DNA from: Streptomyces sp. HNM0574
GTDB taxonomy: Bacteria; Actinomycetota; Actinomycetes; Streptomycetales; Streptomycetaceae
Reading direction: 5' to 3'
NCBI RefSeq assembly: GCF_012726235.1
Contig: NZ_JAASAH010000008.1
Coordinates: forward strand, 1-64,000
DNA length: 64,000 bases
The notes beneath the pieces were generated by a model that worked only from the letters and a program-made list of their open reading frames with translations, was not told the origin of the DNA and did no database searches. The translations under genes were made by a program, and so were the position numbers. Below, one piece after another: positions 7,119-16,569 of this stretch (positions are counted from its first letter, which is position 1; each line of letters begins with the position of its first letter).

Positions 7119-9419
7119 ATGAAGATCACTTTCCTGCTCTACAACGCCTACGGCATCGGCGGCACGATCCGGGCGACCACGAATCTCGCCACCGCCCTCG
7201 CGGCCCGGCACGAGGTCGAGATCGTCTCCTGCGTCCGCACCGCCGACACCATGCGGCTGGCGGCAGGACCCGGGGTCCGCGTCAGATCCCTCGTCGACCT
7301 GCGCCCCCGCTCCCGGGCCTACGCGGGTGACGAGCCCGGCCAGCGGATACCCGGAACCGTGTGCCCGCACGACGCGCCGTACCGCGGCAAGACCCCGCCG
7401 AGCAGGCTCACCGAGGAGCGCCTCGCGCACTTCCTGCGCGGGACCGACGCCGACGTCGTCGTCGCCACCCGGCCCTACCTGGTCTCCTTCCTCGCGCGGC
7501 ACGGCCGTGCCGACTGCCTGCGCATCGGCCAGGAGCACCTCACCCACGCCTTCCACCGCGAGGAACTGCGCCGGGAGCAGGACGCGGCGCTGGCGGAACT
7601 CGACGCGTTCGTGACCGTCTCCGAGGGGGACGCCCGCGCCTACCGCGCGGCCCTGCCGGACGTCGGCACCCGCCTCACCCACATCCCCAACTGCTGCCCC
7701 GCACCGGAGGCCGAGCCCTCCGCGGGCGACTCCAGGACCGTCGTCGCGGCCGGTCGGCTGATCCCCGTCAAGCGGTACGACCGCCTGGTCGGCGCCTTCG
7801 CGAAGGTCGCGGCCCAGCACCCCGACTGGACGCTGCGGATCTACGGGCGCGGCCGGGAACAGGCGAAGCTGCGCCGCCGGATCGACGAACTCGGCCTGCA
7901 CGACCACGTGTTCCTGATGGGCCCGCACACGCCCATCGACACCGAGTGGGCGAAGGGCGCGATCGCCGCCGTCTCCAGCTCCACCGAGTCCTTCGGCATG
8001 ACCATCGTGGAGGCGATGCGGCTCGGCGTCCCGGTGGTCAGCACCGACTGCGACTACGGGCCCCGCGAGATCATCACGCACGGCGAGGACGGCCTGCTGG
8101 TGCCGCTCGACAGGCCGGAGACCGCCGAGGACGGGCTCGCCGACGCGCTGTGCCGCCTCATCGCCAACGACGCCGAGCGCCACCGCATGGCGCGGGCGGC
8201 CCGGCACAACGCCCGCCGCTTCCTCCCCGACCACGTCGCCCGCCAGTACGAGGCCCTGATCGCCGACCTCGCCCCGCACCTCGCCACGGCCCCCGCGGCC
8301 CCGGAAACCGCACCCGTACCGGACGGGCCCCGCGCCCGGACCGGCCTGCGCGCCCGCGCGGGCGCGCTCGCGGAACGGCTCGGGGTGGCCGCGCTGCTCG
8401 GCAAGGCGCTGCCCCGGGTGGACGTCGGCTGCCGCGCCGCCGGTGACGGATCGCTGACCTTCCGCGTGCCCACCGCCGAACTCGCGCCGGGGGAGTGGCA
8501 GTTGGAGCTGCGCCCGCGGCACGGCACCGGCGGCGGCACCGTGCCGCTGCCGTTCCGCGTGCTCCGCGGGAGCCACGCGCAGGACGCGGCCACGGCGCTG
8601 GTCGTCCTCCCGCGCGAGGGCGGGCCGCTGCCCGAGCGCGGCCCGCTGGCCGAGGGGCACTGGGACGTGCACCTGCGGCAGCTGGGCCGGGGCGGCCGGA
8701 GCCGCCGGGCCGCCGCCGGGCTGGTGGAGACCGGCCGGCTGCTGTCCCCGCGCCCGGCCGACCCGTCGGGGGCCGGGCACGTCGCGGCCGTGCCGTACGC
8801 CACCGGCAAGGGGCAGCTGGCGGTGCGCACCTGGGCCAGGGCCCGGCACGCCGAGCTCGGCCCCGTCGGCGTGAGCGGCACCCGGCTGATGCTCGACGGC
8901 ACCCTGCACGGCGCCACCGCGCCCGGCGGCTACCGGCTCACCTGCCACCTGCGCGGAACCGGAAGCGCAACCGGGGCCGCATCCGGAACCGGCCCCGTGA
9001 CGCTGGAGGTGCCCTGCCGCACCGACGGGTGCGGCCGGTTCACCGCCGACCTGCCGCTGTCGCTGCCCGCCGCGTGGCACCCCGGCGGCGACGCCGTGTG
9101 GGACGTACGGCTCACGCCCGTCGACGGGGGCAAGCCGGTCCGGCCCGCGCGGCTCTTCGGTGACGTCGTCGAGCGCAAGCGCACCGACGTCTTCCCGCCC
9201 GCGCGCGTCCCCACCCCGCACGGCGACTTCACCGTCAGGCCGTACCTCACGGTGCGCAACAACCTGGCGCTGAAGGTCACCGGCAGCGAGGAGTCCGCCC
9301 GCTCCGCGGCGGCGGACCCCATGACGGACGCCGCGTCCGGGCCCGGTACCGTCTCCGGGTCCGTACCGGACCGCGGAACCTCGTCGCGGCCGGAAGCGGA
9401 ATCCGGCTCCAGGCCGTAG
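7119..9419 (+). CDS. GT4-family glycosyltransferase with long C-terminal extension
   Basis: A 766-aa protein. Residues 1-390 form a GT-B glycosyltransferase of family 4: an N-terminal YGIGGTIRATTNLA glycine loop, then VVAAGRLIPVKRYDRLV and LRIYGRGREQAKL, and the donor-site motif TESFGMTIVEAMRLGVPVV with both conserved glutamates. Residues 400-766 form a beta-rich, Pro/Arg/Gly-rich extension with repeated Trp-Asp-Val-containing segments (HWDVHLRQ, VWDVRLTP). I recall similar extensions on streptomycete cell-wall polymer enzymes. Inference: synthesis of a surface glycan or teichoic-acid-like polymer. The ATG at 7119 follows a GAGG about 12 nt upstream. Confidence 0.8.
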   Translation: MKITFLLYNAYGIGGTIRATTNLATALAARHEVEIVSCVRTADTMRLAAGPGVRVRSLVDLRPRSRAYAGDEPGQRIPGTVCPHDAPYRGKTPPSRLTEERLAHFLRGTDADVVVATRPYLVSFLARHGRADCLRIGQEHLTHAFHREELRREQDAALAELDAFVTVSEGDARAYRAALPDVGTRLTHIPNCCPAPEAEPSAGDSRTVVAAGRLIPVKRYDRLVGAFAKVAAQHPDWTLRIYGRGREQAKLRRRIDELGLHDHVFLMGPHTPIDTEWAKGAIAAVSSSTESFGMTIVEAMRLGVPVVSTDCDYGPREIITHGEDGLLVPLDRPETAEDGLADALCRLIANDAERHRMARAARHNARRFLPDHVARQYEALIADLAPHLATAPAAPETAPVPDGPRARTGLRARAGALAERLGVAALLGKALPRVDVGCRAAGDGSLTFRVPTAELAPGEWQLELRPRHGTGGGTVPLPFRVLRGSHAQDAATALVVLPREGGPLPERGPLAEGHWDVHLRQLGRGGRSRRAAAGLVETGRLLSPRPADPSGAGHVAAVPYATGKGQLAVRTWARARHAELGPVGVSGTRLMLDGTLHGATAPGGYRLTCHLRGTGSATGAASGTGPVTLEVPCRTDGCGRFTADLPLSLPAAWHPGGDAVWDVRLTPVDGGKPVRPARLFGDVVERKRTDVFPPARVPTPHGDFTVRPYLTVRNNLALKVTGSEESARSAAADPMTDAASGPGTVSGSVPDRGTSSRPEAESGSRP

Positions 9420-9550
9420 CCCGCCGGGCAGGGGCGCCCCGCGCCCGCCCGCACCCGCGCAGCGTCGCGCGCCCGCCTCCCGTACCGCAGCACCGCCGAG
9501 CACGCGTGCGGACGTGCCCACGTCCCGCATGCCGGAAAGTCACGCCGTTC

Positions 9551-11836
9551 ATGTCTCAGACCGTCCGCCGCACCCCGCGCCCGTCCCGGCGCAGGGCGTT
9601 CCTCGCCGCCCTGCTCGCCGCCGTCACGCTCGCCGGAGCGCTGGGCGCGTGCACCACGGGGAGCGACGTCACGACCCGGCCGAAGGGCCAGGCCCGGGTG
9701 AGCGCCGCGCCCGCGCCGGGGACGCCCGCGCCCTCCGGTGCCTGGGCCGGGCAGGGCGAGCCGGTCCGCACCTCGGAGTCGGTGCTGCAGATCGTCGCCC
9801 ACCCCGATGACGACCTGTACTTCATCAACCCCGAGGTCGGGCAGTCCCTCCGCTCGGGCCGGCCGCTGACCACGGTCTACCTGACCTCCGGCGAGTCCGA
9901 CGGCGTCAACGCCCCGCGCGGGGAACGCGGCGGCGGGGGCAAGGCCGGCGCCGCACGCCAGGCGGCCTCCGGCCCCGGCGAGGTACCGGCGGGCACCCCG
10001 GCCACCGCGGACCGGGCCGTGTACGCCGAGTCCCGGCAGAACGGCATACGCCGCGCCTACGCCGAGATGGCCACCGGCGACCGCGGCACCCCGTGGCGGC
10101 GCTCGGTGCTGCGCACCGCGGGCGGCGGCCGGGCCGAACTGGACACCCTCCAGGGCCACCCGCACATCCGCCTGGTGTGGAGCCTGGTGCGGGAGGCGGG
10201 CAGCATCAGCGCCCACCGGCCGCACAGCCTCTACGGCCTGTGGTCGGGCGAGACCGAGACCCTGGACGCGCAGCTCACCTCCGCCGGGCCGGTCACCCGC
10301 GGCTTCCGCTACACCCGCGCCCAGCTCGTCGACACCCTCACCGGCTACCTCGACCGGTTCCGGCCCACCCAGGTGCGGACCCTGGACCCGACCCCGGGAC
10401 GGCTCGACGGGAGCGGCAAGTTCGCCGACCACCAGGACCACTTCGCCGGCGCCCGGTTCGCGCAGGAGGCGATGGCCGCGTACGCGGCGAAGGGCGAGGG
10501 CCCGCACTTCGGCGTCGAGACCTACCTCGGCTACTTCAACGGCGGGCTGCCGCACGTCCTCGACGAGGACACCGCCGAGCACAAGCTCCGCGCCCTGGAC
10601 ACCTACGCCTGGCGGGCCCCCGGCGCCGAGTCCTGCCCGCACCCGGCGGGCTGCGGCGACCGGAAGATGATCCCCCGCGAGAAGCACCTGGGCTGGTCCC
10701 ACGGGATACGGCACACCAGCGGCGGCAGCACCTCCTGGCTGCGGACCGAGGACGACGGCTCGCTGCGCGCCTACGCCGTCCTCGACGGCCGCATCGCCGT
10801 CTGGCACCGGCCCTCCGGTGCGGCATCCCGCTGGAGCGGCCCCGAGCTGCTCCCCGGCGAGGGCACCGTCGCCGGGCTGCGCCCCGTACGCCTGCCCGAC
10901 GGCCGCACGGCGGTCTACGGGACGCGGACGCTGCACGGGCCCGGCGAGTACCGCAAGGAGATCGGCTACACCGTCCAACAGAGCCCGGGGAGCGGCCGGT
11001 TCGGCCCGTGGCGGTCGCTCGGCACCCCCGAACCCTCCGACACCGCGGGACTGTCCGACATCAGCGCGCCCGCCGTGACCGTCGACGAGGACGGCGCCGC
11101 GACCGTCGCGGTGCGCACCAGCCGCCACGAGCTGAGTGTCCGGGTCCAGTCACCCGACGGCGACTGGGCGCCGTGGCGCGGACTGGGCGGCACCGTGCAC
11201 GGCGACCCGGCCGCCGCGACGGACGGCGCGGGCCGCGACTACCTGCTCGCGAGCACCGGCCGCACGGTGCTGGCCTGGGTACGCGGCGGCCCGGGCGAGC
11301 CGCTGTCCGGGCCGGTCGCCACGGGCATGCCCGCCGTCGCGGGCCCGCTCGTCCTCCGCCCGGACGGGAACGGCGACGAGGGCGTGCGCGTCGCCTTCCG
11401 CGCGCCCGCCTCCGGCGACGCGCGCGCCGCCCTGCTGCGCGCCGACGACCTGCTCGGCAACGCGGCCGCCGGACCGGACGCGAGGGTGCGGCCGCCCCGG
11501 ATCACCGACCTCGGCGGCGCCGCCGGCTACGGTCCGCTCGGCGTCGGCGAACTGCCGGACGGCGGCACCCTCGTCGCCGGACGCGCCGCCTCCGGCGACC
11601 TGGCCACCACCGTGACCGGCGGCGCGGCCCGGTCCGCGCGGGACGAGGCCCCGCAGTGGAGCCGCACCGGCTTCCTCTTCGCGGGCGCCCCCGCCACGGC
11701 CCCGCTTCCCGAGGGCGGGGCCGCCGTCACCGTCCTCGGCCTCGACGGCCGCCTCTACTGGGCGGGGGCGGGGACGGGCAGCGGCTCCGGCGGCTGGCGG
11801 CCGGCGGCCGGCCCCGCACCGGAGGCCGGCCGGTGA
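9551..11836 (+). CDS. PIG-L family deacetylase, Tat-type lipoprotein with beta-propeller-like C-terminus
   Basis: A 761-aa exported protein. The signal has an RRRAFLA twin-arginine-like motif and a lipobox LGAC (Cys34), so it is probably a membrane-anchored lipoprotein. The deacetylase domain (about residues 75-370) carries the zinc motif AHPDDD (H84, D86, D87) and the distal ligand region FADHQDHFAGARF. Residues 390-750 contain repeated beta-strand blocks (WRSLGTP, WAPWRGLGG) suggesting a propeller or lectin-like domain. Family enzymes remove N-acetyl groups from sugars. ATG 9551 begins the signal peptide. It follows the glycosyltransferase by 131 bp, suggesting joint action on a surface glycan. 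Confidence 0.85.
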   Translation: MSQTVRRTPRPSRRRAFLAALLAAVTLAGALGACTTGSDVTTRPKGQARVSAAPAPGTPAPSGAWAGQGEPVRTSESVLQIVAHPDDDLYFINPEVGQSLRSGRPLTTVYLTSGESDGVNAPRGERGGGGKAGAARQAASGPGEVPAGTPATADRAVYAESRQNGIRRAYAEMATGDRGTPWRRSVLRTAGGGRAELDTLQGHPHIRLVWSLVREAGSISAHRPHSLYGLWSGETETLDAQLTSAGPVTRGFRYTRAQLVDTLTGYLDRFRPTQVRTLDPTPGRLDGSGKFADHQDHFAGARFAQEAMAAYAAKGEGPHFGVETYLGYFNGGLPHVLDEDTAEHKLRALDTYAWRAPGAESCPHPAGCGDRKMIPREKHLGWSHGIRHTSGGSTSWLRTEDDGSLRAYAVLDGRIAVWHRPSGAASRWSGPELLPGEGTVAGLRPVRLPDGRTAVYGTRTLHGPGEYRKEIGYTVQQSPGSGRFGPWRSLGTPEPSDTAGLSDISAPAVTVDEDGAATVAVRTSRHELSVRVQSPDGDWAPWRGLGGTVHGDPAAATDGAGRDYLLASTGRTVLAWVRGGPGEPLSGPVATGMPAVAGPLVLRPDGNGDEGVRVAFRAPASGDARAALLRADDLLGNAAAGPDARVRPPRITDLGGAAGYGPLGVGELPDGGTLVAGRAASGDLATTVTGGAARSARDEAPQWSRTGFLFAGAPATAPLPEGGAAVTVLGLDGRLYWAGAGTGSGSGGWRPAAGPAPEAGR

Positions 11837-11842
11837 CCGGGG

Positions 11843-12952
11843 CTACTCGGTCCTTGTCTCCGTCCGGCCCGTGACGTCGTAGTCCTCGGCCTTGCCGACG
11901 TAGACGAGCCGGGCGATGTCGGCCTGCTCGAAGACGGGGGCTCCCCAGTACTCCAGGTCGCGGCGGTGCTCGCTGGGCAGCCCCCAGTCGTAGTCCTTCT
12001 GCACCTCCACGTGGTACGTGAGCTCGTCCCCGTTCTTCTCGCCCACGACGCGGTACTGGAAGTTGTTCAGGGCGTAGTACCAGTTCCGGTTGCCCGCGTC
12101 CTCGGCGTTGTGGTCGGCGGAACTGCTCTGCCATTCGGTGCTGAACGCGCCGTCCGGACGCTGCCGCACGTCCTCCAGCGTCCCGTCGAGGTCCTGCTGG
12201 AACTTCGGGAGGTCGTCCAGGAGTTTGTCGGCGTCGATCTCGTACTCGCCGCCCTTCCCCTTCTGGAAGTGGTCGAGCATGTCGGCGGCCTCGTCCCAGC
12301 CCCGCATGTTCAGGTACATCTGCACGCCCTGCAGCTTCAGGTCCGTCCAGATGTCCTTGAGGCCGGCCTGGTCCTCCTCCACCCGGTCGCGGTCCTCGGT
12401 GCGGAAGTTGTCCTCGGTGCCGAAGGCGACCTCCAGGCCGTCCCGCACCTCCTCGTCCAGGCTGTTGACCTTCTTCATGACAGCCTTCAGGTCCCGTTCG
12501 ATGGCGTCGGCCCCGGAGTCCGCCCCGTCCTGCCCCGTGGAGGGCTTGGCCGGGTCCTCGAAGAACACCCCGCCGACCTGACCGTCCGCCTGGACGGTCA
12601 GGCCCTTCTCCGCCGCGCGCTCCCGCAGTGCGACGGCCTCCTCCCGGTGGTCGGTGAGGTTGCCGAAGTTCAGCCCGTCCCCTTCGGCGGACACGATGCC
12701 GTTCAGGTAGGAGCTGAGCGCCGCCGCCTCGGCCGCGACCGCGTCGATGTCCTGCTTGACGCGCCCGCAGGTCCGCGCGGCCTCGTCCGCGTCCTCGCCG
12801 CTCCACCTGCTCTTCTTCCGCAGCGGGCCGACGACGGACTCCTGGAAGCTCTCGGCGTGGTTGCTCAGTTTCGTGGCGATGGCCTCCCAGGCGTCGACGG
12901 CGTCCCGCATGCCCTTGAGGTCCAGGTTCAGCAGCGCGTGTGCGTCGGCCAT
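11843..12952 (-). CDS. WXG100-like secreted-type protein with conserved C-terminal domain
   Basis: A 369-aa protein. The N-terminal 100 residues are alpha-helical and WXG100-like, with a RWSG turn near residue 49 between two helices. A long charged helical middle follows (residues 130-250). The C-terminal domain contains WYYALNNFQYRVVGEK, HVEVQKDYDWG and FEQADIARL, a module I recall from actinobacterial WXG-linked proteins of unknown function. ATG 12952 follows a strong GAGGGGG site. The gene is 34 nt downstream of a 97-aa WXG-like partner, so the two probably form an ESX/type VII-type heterodimer or substrate set. No secretion machinery genes are nearby. Confidence 0.65.
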   Translation of the reverse strand: MADAHALLNLDLKGMRDAVDAWEAIATKLSNHAESFQESVVGPLRKKSRWSGEDADEAARTCGRVKQDIDAVAAEAAALSSYLNGIVSAEGDGLNFGNLTDHREEAVALRERAAEKGLTVQADGQVGGVFFEDPAKPSTGQDGADSGADAIERDLKAVMKKVNSLDEEVRDGLEVAFGTEDNFRTEDRDRVEEDQAGLKDIWTDLKLQGVQMYLNMRGWDEAADMLDHFQKGKGGEYEIDADKLLDDLPKFQQDLDGTLEDVRQRPDGAFSTEWQSSSADHNAEDAGNRNWYYALNNFQYRVVGEKNGDELTYHVEVQKDYDWGLPSEHRRDLEYWGAPVFEQADIARLVYVGKAEDYDVTGRTETRTE

Positions 12953-12986
12953 GGTGCACGTCCCCCTCGGTGTCGTCCGGCCGGGC

Positions 12987-13280
12987 TCAGTGGGTGAGCG
13001 CGTGCCAGGTCTCGGTGACGAAGTTCTCGTTGCCGTCGTGCTTGCTCGCGCAGAAGCGGATGTTCTCGGCGGCTTCCTCCAGCTCGTCCCGCAGCAGCTT
13101 GTTCAGCAGCTCGAAACGGCGGGACAGTTCGACCTGGCCGCCGAGGAGGTCGAATCCGGCCGCCGCCCGGTTCAGCGTCTCCACGGCGTCGTCGGCCTCG
13201 GTGAGGAGTTTGCGGATGCCGTTCGCCGTCGCGTCGCAGTCGTCGGCGGCGTTCCGCATCCATCTGGTGTCGGCCTCCAC
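12987..13280 (-). CDS. Small WXG100-like protein
   Basis: A 97-aa, almost entirely alpha-helical protein. Helices around residues 1-30 and 45-80 flank a FDLLGGQVELS segment in place of a canonical WxG turn. The size and helical hairpin shape fit the WXG100/ESX superfamily and the early ADDCDATANGIRKLL heptads support coiled-coil pairing. GTG 13280 has a GGGAGGAC ribosome-binding site. It is co-transcribed with the larger WXG-like gene just downstream and is probably its partner. Confidence 0.6.
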   Translation of the reverse strand: MEADTRWMRNAADDCDATANGIRKLLTEADDAVETLNRAAAGFDLLGGQVELSRRFELLNKLLRDELEEAAENIRFCASKHDGNENFVTETWHALTH

Positions 13281-13446
13281 GTCCCCGTCCTCCCTTCGCG
13301 GCCCCTCCCCGGGGCCGCTCCGTCGCCGACTCTCGCAACGGCCCGGAGCCCGGCGCCACGGCCCGCGCCACGGTGGGAAGCCCGCCCCGTGACCTGCGGG
13401 GACACCGGTCCGGCTGAGGCGCCGCTGGGACGGGGGACGCCGCCCG

Positions 13447-14310
13447 TCAGCCCCAAGTGCCGCTGTCCGCAGGCGAGTTGAAGCGGTACGGGGTCTGGGT
13501 GCGGCCCGGCGCGAGGCCGAGGGCGGCGAGGATCGGGCTGCTGGTGCGGAGGGCCTCGGCGTACAGGAAGGGGTGGCCGCGGCCGTCGGCCAGGGCCGCG
13601 CGGTAGGCCACGAGGGTGCGGTACAGGCCCCGGCCGCGCCAGGGGCCCAGAGTGGAGGAGCCCCACAGGGAGGCGAAGGCGGTGCCGGTGTGGAAGCGGA
13701 CCCAGGCGGTGGCGACGATCTCGCCGTCCGGGGCCTCGGCGACGACGGTGACGCACGGGTCGTCGGCGTCCTCCGCCCACCGGGCGAGCGCCCTGGGCAC
13801 CCACTCGCGGCCGCCGCCCCGGGTGGCCTCGGCCAGGTCCCGCACCCGCGCGAAGTCGTCGGGTGCCGCCGTCTCCCGCAGCCGCACGCCCCCGGGGAGC
13901 GACGGCAGCGCGGCGCCCGCTGCCAGCACGTCGGCGGTCCGGCCGATCATCACCGACTCCCGGTCCTCCTCCCGGGCCGCGATACCCGCGGCCCGCAGCC
14001 GTTCGGGGACGCCGGGGGCCAGCCCGTCCGGGAGGTACCAGTCGGCCGGTGTGCCCAGCTCGGCGCACCGCGCGCGCTGGGCCGCGATCAGCCGGTCCGG
14101 GTCGAGCCCGTGGAACCCGCCCGGGTCGGGGCACACGTACTGGCCGGGCTCGTCCGGCGGGAAGGCGCCGCACAGCGGGCCGGCCCGTTCCGTGGGCAGA
14201 TCCTCACGGCCCAGCACGTCGCCCCGGCCCCGGAGGCCGCGGGAGCGCAGCTGCCGGTCGTGCTCGGCGGCCCAGCCGGCCGCCCGCGCGTCCACACCGT
14301 GGCCCACCAT
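13447..14310 (-). CDS. GNAT-family N-acetyltransferase
   Basis: About 287 aa. The C-terminal half (residues 135-250) is a GNAT fold: IVATAWVRFHTGTAFASLWGS (central strands) then LGPWRGRGLYRTLVAYRAALA, matching the acetyl-CoA-binding R/Q-x-x-G-x-G/A element. The N-terminal half holds a substrate-binding region with GLRGRGDVLGREDLPTERAG and an Arg-rich helix. The substrate is unknown. The start is uncertain: ATG 14310 or GTG 14319 both lack a clear ribosome-binding site. Confidence 0.75.
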   Translation of the reverse strand: MVGHGVDARAAGWAAEHDRQLRSRGLRGRGDVLGREDLPTERAGPLCGAFPPDEPGQYVCPDPGGFHGLDPDRLIAAQRARCAELGTPADWYLPDGLAPGVPERLRAAGIAAREEDRESVMIGRTADVLAAGAALPSLPGGVRLRETAAPDDFARVRDLAEATRGGGREWVPRALARWAEDADDPCVTVVAEAPDGEIVATAWVRFHTGTAFASLWGSSTLGPWRGRGLYRTLVAYRAALADGRGHPFLYAEALRTSSPILAALGLAPGRTQTPYRFNSPADSGTWG

Positions 14311-14422
14311 GTCGCTCACCCCGCGCCGGAGACGGACTGCTGCACAGGCAGTCCACACCCGCCCGGCAGCCGCGGCAATCCGGGCCGGGGAACGGGCCTG
14401 CGGCCCGTCCCGCTATCAGGGA

Positions 14423-15067
14423 TCAACTCTCCGTGGACGCGGGCGAGTTGAAGCGCAGCAGCGCCGCGCCTCCCCGGCCCAGGCGGAGTTCGGTGAGGGC
14501 GCCGTTGTCGAGGCGGGGGAAGCGGCGGCGGTAGTCGCGCGGCGGGATGCCCAGCTCGCGGCAGAGCAGCAGCCGCAGCAGCGTGGAGTGCGCGACGACG
14601 AGGACCCGCCCGCCCGGCAGCGGCCCGGCCGTCTCCCGCAGGCACGCCGCCGCCCGCGCGGCCGCCGCCGACGGGTCCTCGCCGTCCGGCAGGTGGCAGC
14701 CGGCCGGGTCGTCCAGGAAGGCGGCCAGCCGCTCCGGGAACGCCTCCCGCATCTCGGCCCTGGTCAGCCCCTCGCCGCGCCCGAAGTCCAGCTCGTACAG
14801 CCGCTCGTCGACGCGCGGGTCCAGGCCGAGGGCGCGGGCCGCGGGCGCCGCGGTGCGGCGGGCGCGGGAGAGCGGGGAGCAGAGCACGGCGTCGATCCGC
14901 TGCCGCGCGGCCCAGGCGCCCAGCGCCTCGGCCTGCTCCAGGCCGCGCGGGGTGAGCGCGACGTCGGTGCGGCCCGCGTACCGGTTCTCCGCGTGCCACA
15001 CGGTCTCGCCGTGCCGGACGAGGACGAAGTCCGTCGGCTCTCCGGCCTCGGACGGGATGTCGGTCAC
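14423..15067 (-). CDS. Histidine phosphatase family (phosphoglycerate mutase-like)
   Basis: A 214-aa enzyme with the signature LVRHGETVWHAENRYAG (catalytic His in RHGE), SPLSRARRTA (second Arg) and the distal VVAHSTLLRLLL histidine. It most likely hydrolyses small phosphate esters. GTG 15067 overlaps the stop of the upstream sugar kinase by 4 nt (GTGA). Sharing an operon with two FGGY kinases suggests a phosphorylated sugar or polyol as substrate, perhaps to discard dead-end phosphates. Confidence 0.85.
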   Translation of the reverse strand: MTDIPSEAGEPTDFVLVRHGETVWHAENRYAGRTDVALTPRGLEQAEALGAWAARQRIDAVLCSPLSRARRTAAPAARALGLDPRVDERLYELDFGRGEGLTRAEMREAFPERLAAFLDDPAGCHLPDGEDPSAAAARAAACLRETAGPLPGGRVLVVAHSTLLRLLLCRELGIPPRDYRRRFPRLDNGALTELRLGRGGAALLRFNSPASTES

Positions 15068-16569
15068 TGCTCGGCCCTCCGGCGGGCGTGGTCGGCGACG
15101 TCCTCGCCGAGCAGGCCGCGGCGGACCAGCTCGTCGGTGAAGGCGCGGTGGACGGGGGCGAAGCGCGCGGTGCGCGCCGGGTCGGGGCGGAGCTCGGCGC
15201 CGGTGCGGACCATCGCGGCCGCGGCCTCCGCCACCGGCACCCCGCCGGAGGAGGCGGCGAGGACGGCCATGCCCAGGGCGCTGCTCGCCGCCTCGGGCAG
15301 CCGCACCGTCCGGCCGAGCATATCGGCGCGCAACTGGTTCCAGTACGCGTTGCGGGTGCCGCCGCCGGTGAAGGTGAGCGGGCCGTCGACGGGGGCGCCC
15401 AGGTGGTCGAGGTAGTCGAAGCAGAGCCGCTCCAGGCAGGCCACGCCCAGGAGTTGGGCGTGGAACAGCGCCGCCTCGTCCGCCGCCTCCCCGAGCAGGA
15501 ACGGCTCCGCGTCCGGGGCGCGGAACGGGAACCGCTCCCCGCCGTCGGACACCAGCGGGTACGCGACCGCGTTGCCGGTTGTGGCCAGCCGCTCCGCGGC
15601 CCGTGCCGTCAGCCGCTCCGGATCGGCACCGGGGAAGCGCCGGGCCAGGACCCCGGCGCCGCTGCTGGACGCCCCGCCCGGCAGCCACACCCCGCCGGGC
15701 CCGCGGTGGCAGTAGACGACGCCGCCGGGGTCGCGCACCAGGTGCGGGCTGACGCCCTTGAGGACGAGAGTGGTGCCGAGCACCGAGTTCCACGCGCCGG
15801 GCGCGAGCGCGCCCGCGCCGATCTGCGCGGCGCAGCCGTCCGTCGTCCCGGCGACGATCGCCGTCCCCTCGGGCACGCCCGTCGCCCCGGCGGCCGCCGC
15901 GCACACCGTGCCGAGCACGGTGCCGGGGCGCACCACCCCGGGCAGCAGCCCCGGCGGAACCCCCAGCCGCTCCAACTCCCGCTCGGGCCAGCGTTCCTGG
16001 AGCAGGTGGTAGCCGGTCTTCAGCGCGTGGCTCGCGTCGGCGGCGGTCTGCTCACCGGCCAGCCGCCAGGTGATCAGGTCGGCCTGGTGCAGCAGCCGGG
16101 TGCCGGGCGCGCGCGCCGTTTCCGGTTCGTGTTCCAGCAGCCACAGCAGCTTCGGCAGGGCCCAGGACGGCTGCATCCGCCGGTAGCCCAGCTCGTCCCA
16201 CACGGGCCCGCCCGCCTCGTTGACCCGCGCGGCCTGCGCGGCGGCGCGGCCGTCGTCGTACATCAGCCCGGGGGTGCGGGGGCGGCCGTCGCGGCCGGCG
16301 AGGAGGACCGTGCCGGAGGTCGCGTCGAGCGCGAGACCGCGGACGCGGGACGGCGCGAGCCCGCGCAGCGCCTCCCGGCAGGCGGCGGCCAGCGCCCGCC
16401 ACCACTCCTCGGGGTCCTGCTCGTGCCGGGTGCCCTCGCGGCGGCTGGTCAGCGCGCGGGACGCGGTGGCGAGCACCCGGCCGGTGCCGTCGACGGCGGT
16501 GGCGCGGGCGCTCTGGGTGCCCAGGTCCAGGCCGAGCCAGACGGAGTCGGGGGACAGCGGGTCAGTCAC
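15064..16569 (-). CDS. FGGY-family carbohydrate kinase (second in operon)
   Basis: A 501-aa sugar kinase. The N-terminal ATPase strand is WLGLDLGTQSARATAVD. The middle has VAGTTDGCAAQIGAGAL and SVLGTTLVLKG, and the C-terminal FGGY domain has LTFTGGGTRNAYWNQLRADMLG and ASSALGMAVLAA. It resembles xylulokinase/ribulokinase-type members but the substrate cannot be read from sequence. GTG 16569 is preceded by GAGGAG and lies inside the end of the first kinase gene (8-nt overlap), while its stop overlaps the phosphatase start: a fully coupled three-gene operon. Confidence 0.85.
   Translation of the reverse strand: MTDPLSPDSVWLGLDLGTQSARATAVDGTGRVLATASRALTSRREGTRHEQDPEEWWRALAAACREALRGLAPSRVRGLALDATSGTVLLAGRDGRPRTPGLMYDDGRAAAQAARVNEAGGPVWDELGYRRMQPSWALPKLLWLLEHEPETARAPGTRLLHQADLITWRLAGEQTAADASHALKTGYHLLQERWPERELERLGVPPGLLPGVVRPGTVLGTVCAAAAGATGVPEGTAIVAGTTDGCAAQIGAGALAPGAWNSVLGTTLVLKGVSPHLVRDPGGVVYCHRGPGGVWLPGGASSSGAGVLARRFPGADPERLTARAAERLATTGNAVAYPLVSDGGERFPFRAPDAEPFLLGEAADEAALFHAQLLGVACLERLCFDYLDHLGAPVDGPLTFTGGGTRNAYWNQLRADMLGRTVRLPEAASSALGMAVLAASSGGVPVAEAAAAMVRTGAELRPDPARTARFAPVHRAFTDELVRRGLLGEDVADHARRRAEQ

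Noticed and set aside
6909..9530. 873-codon open frame antisense to the GT4 glycosyltransferase
   Set aside because: Same shadow effect; the plus-strand gene has clear catalytic motifs and the antisense product is Gly/Arg/Ala-rich.
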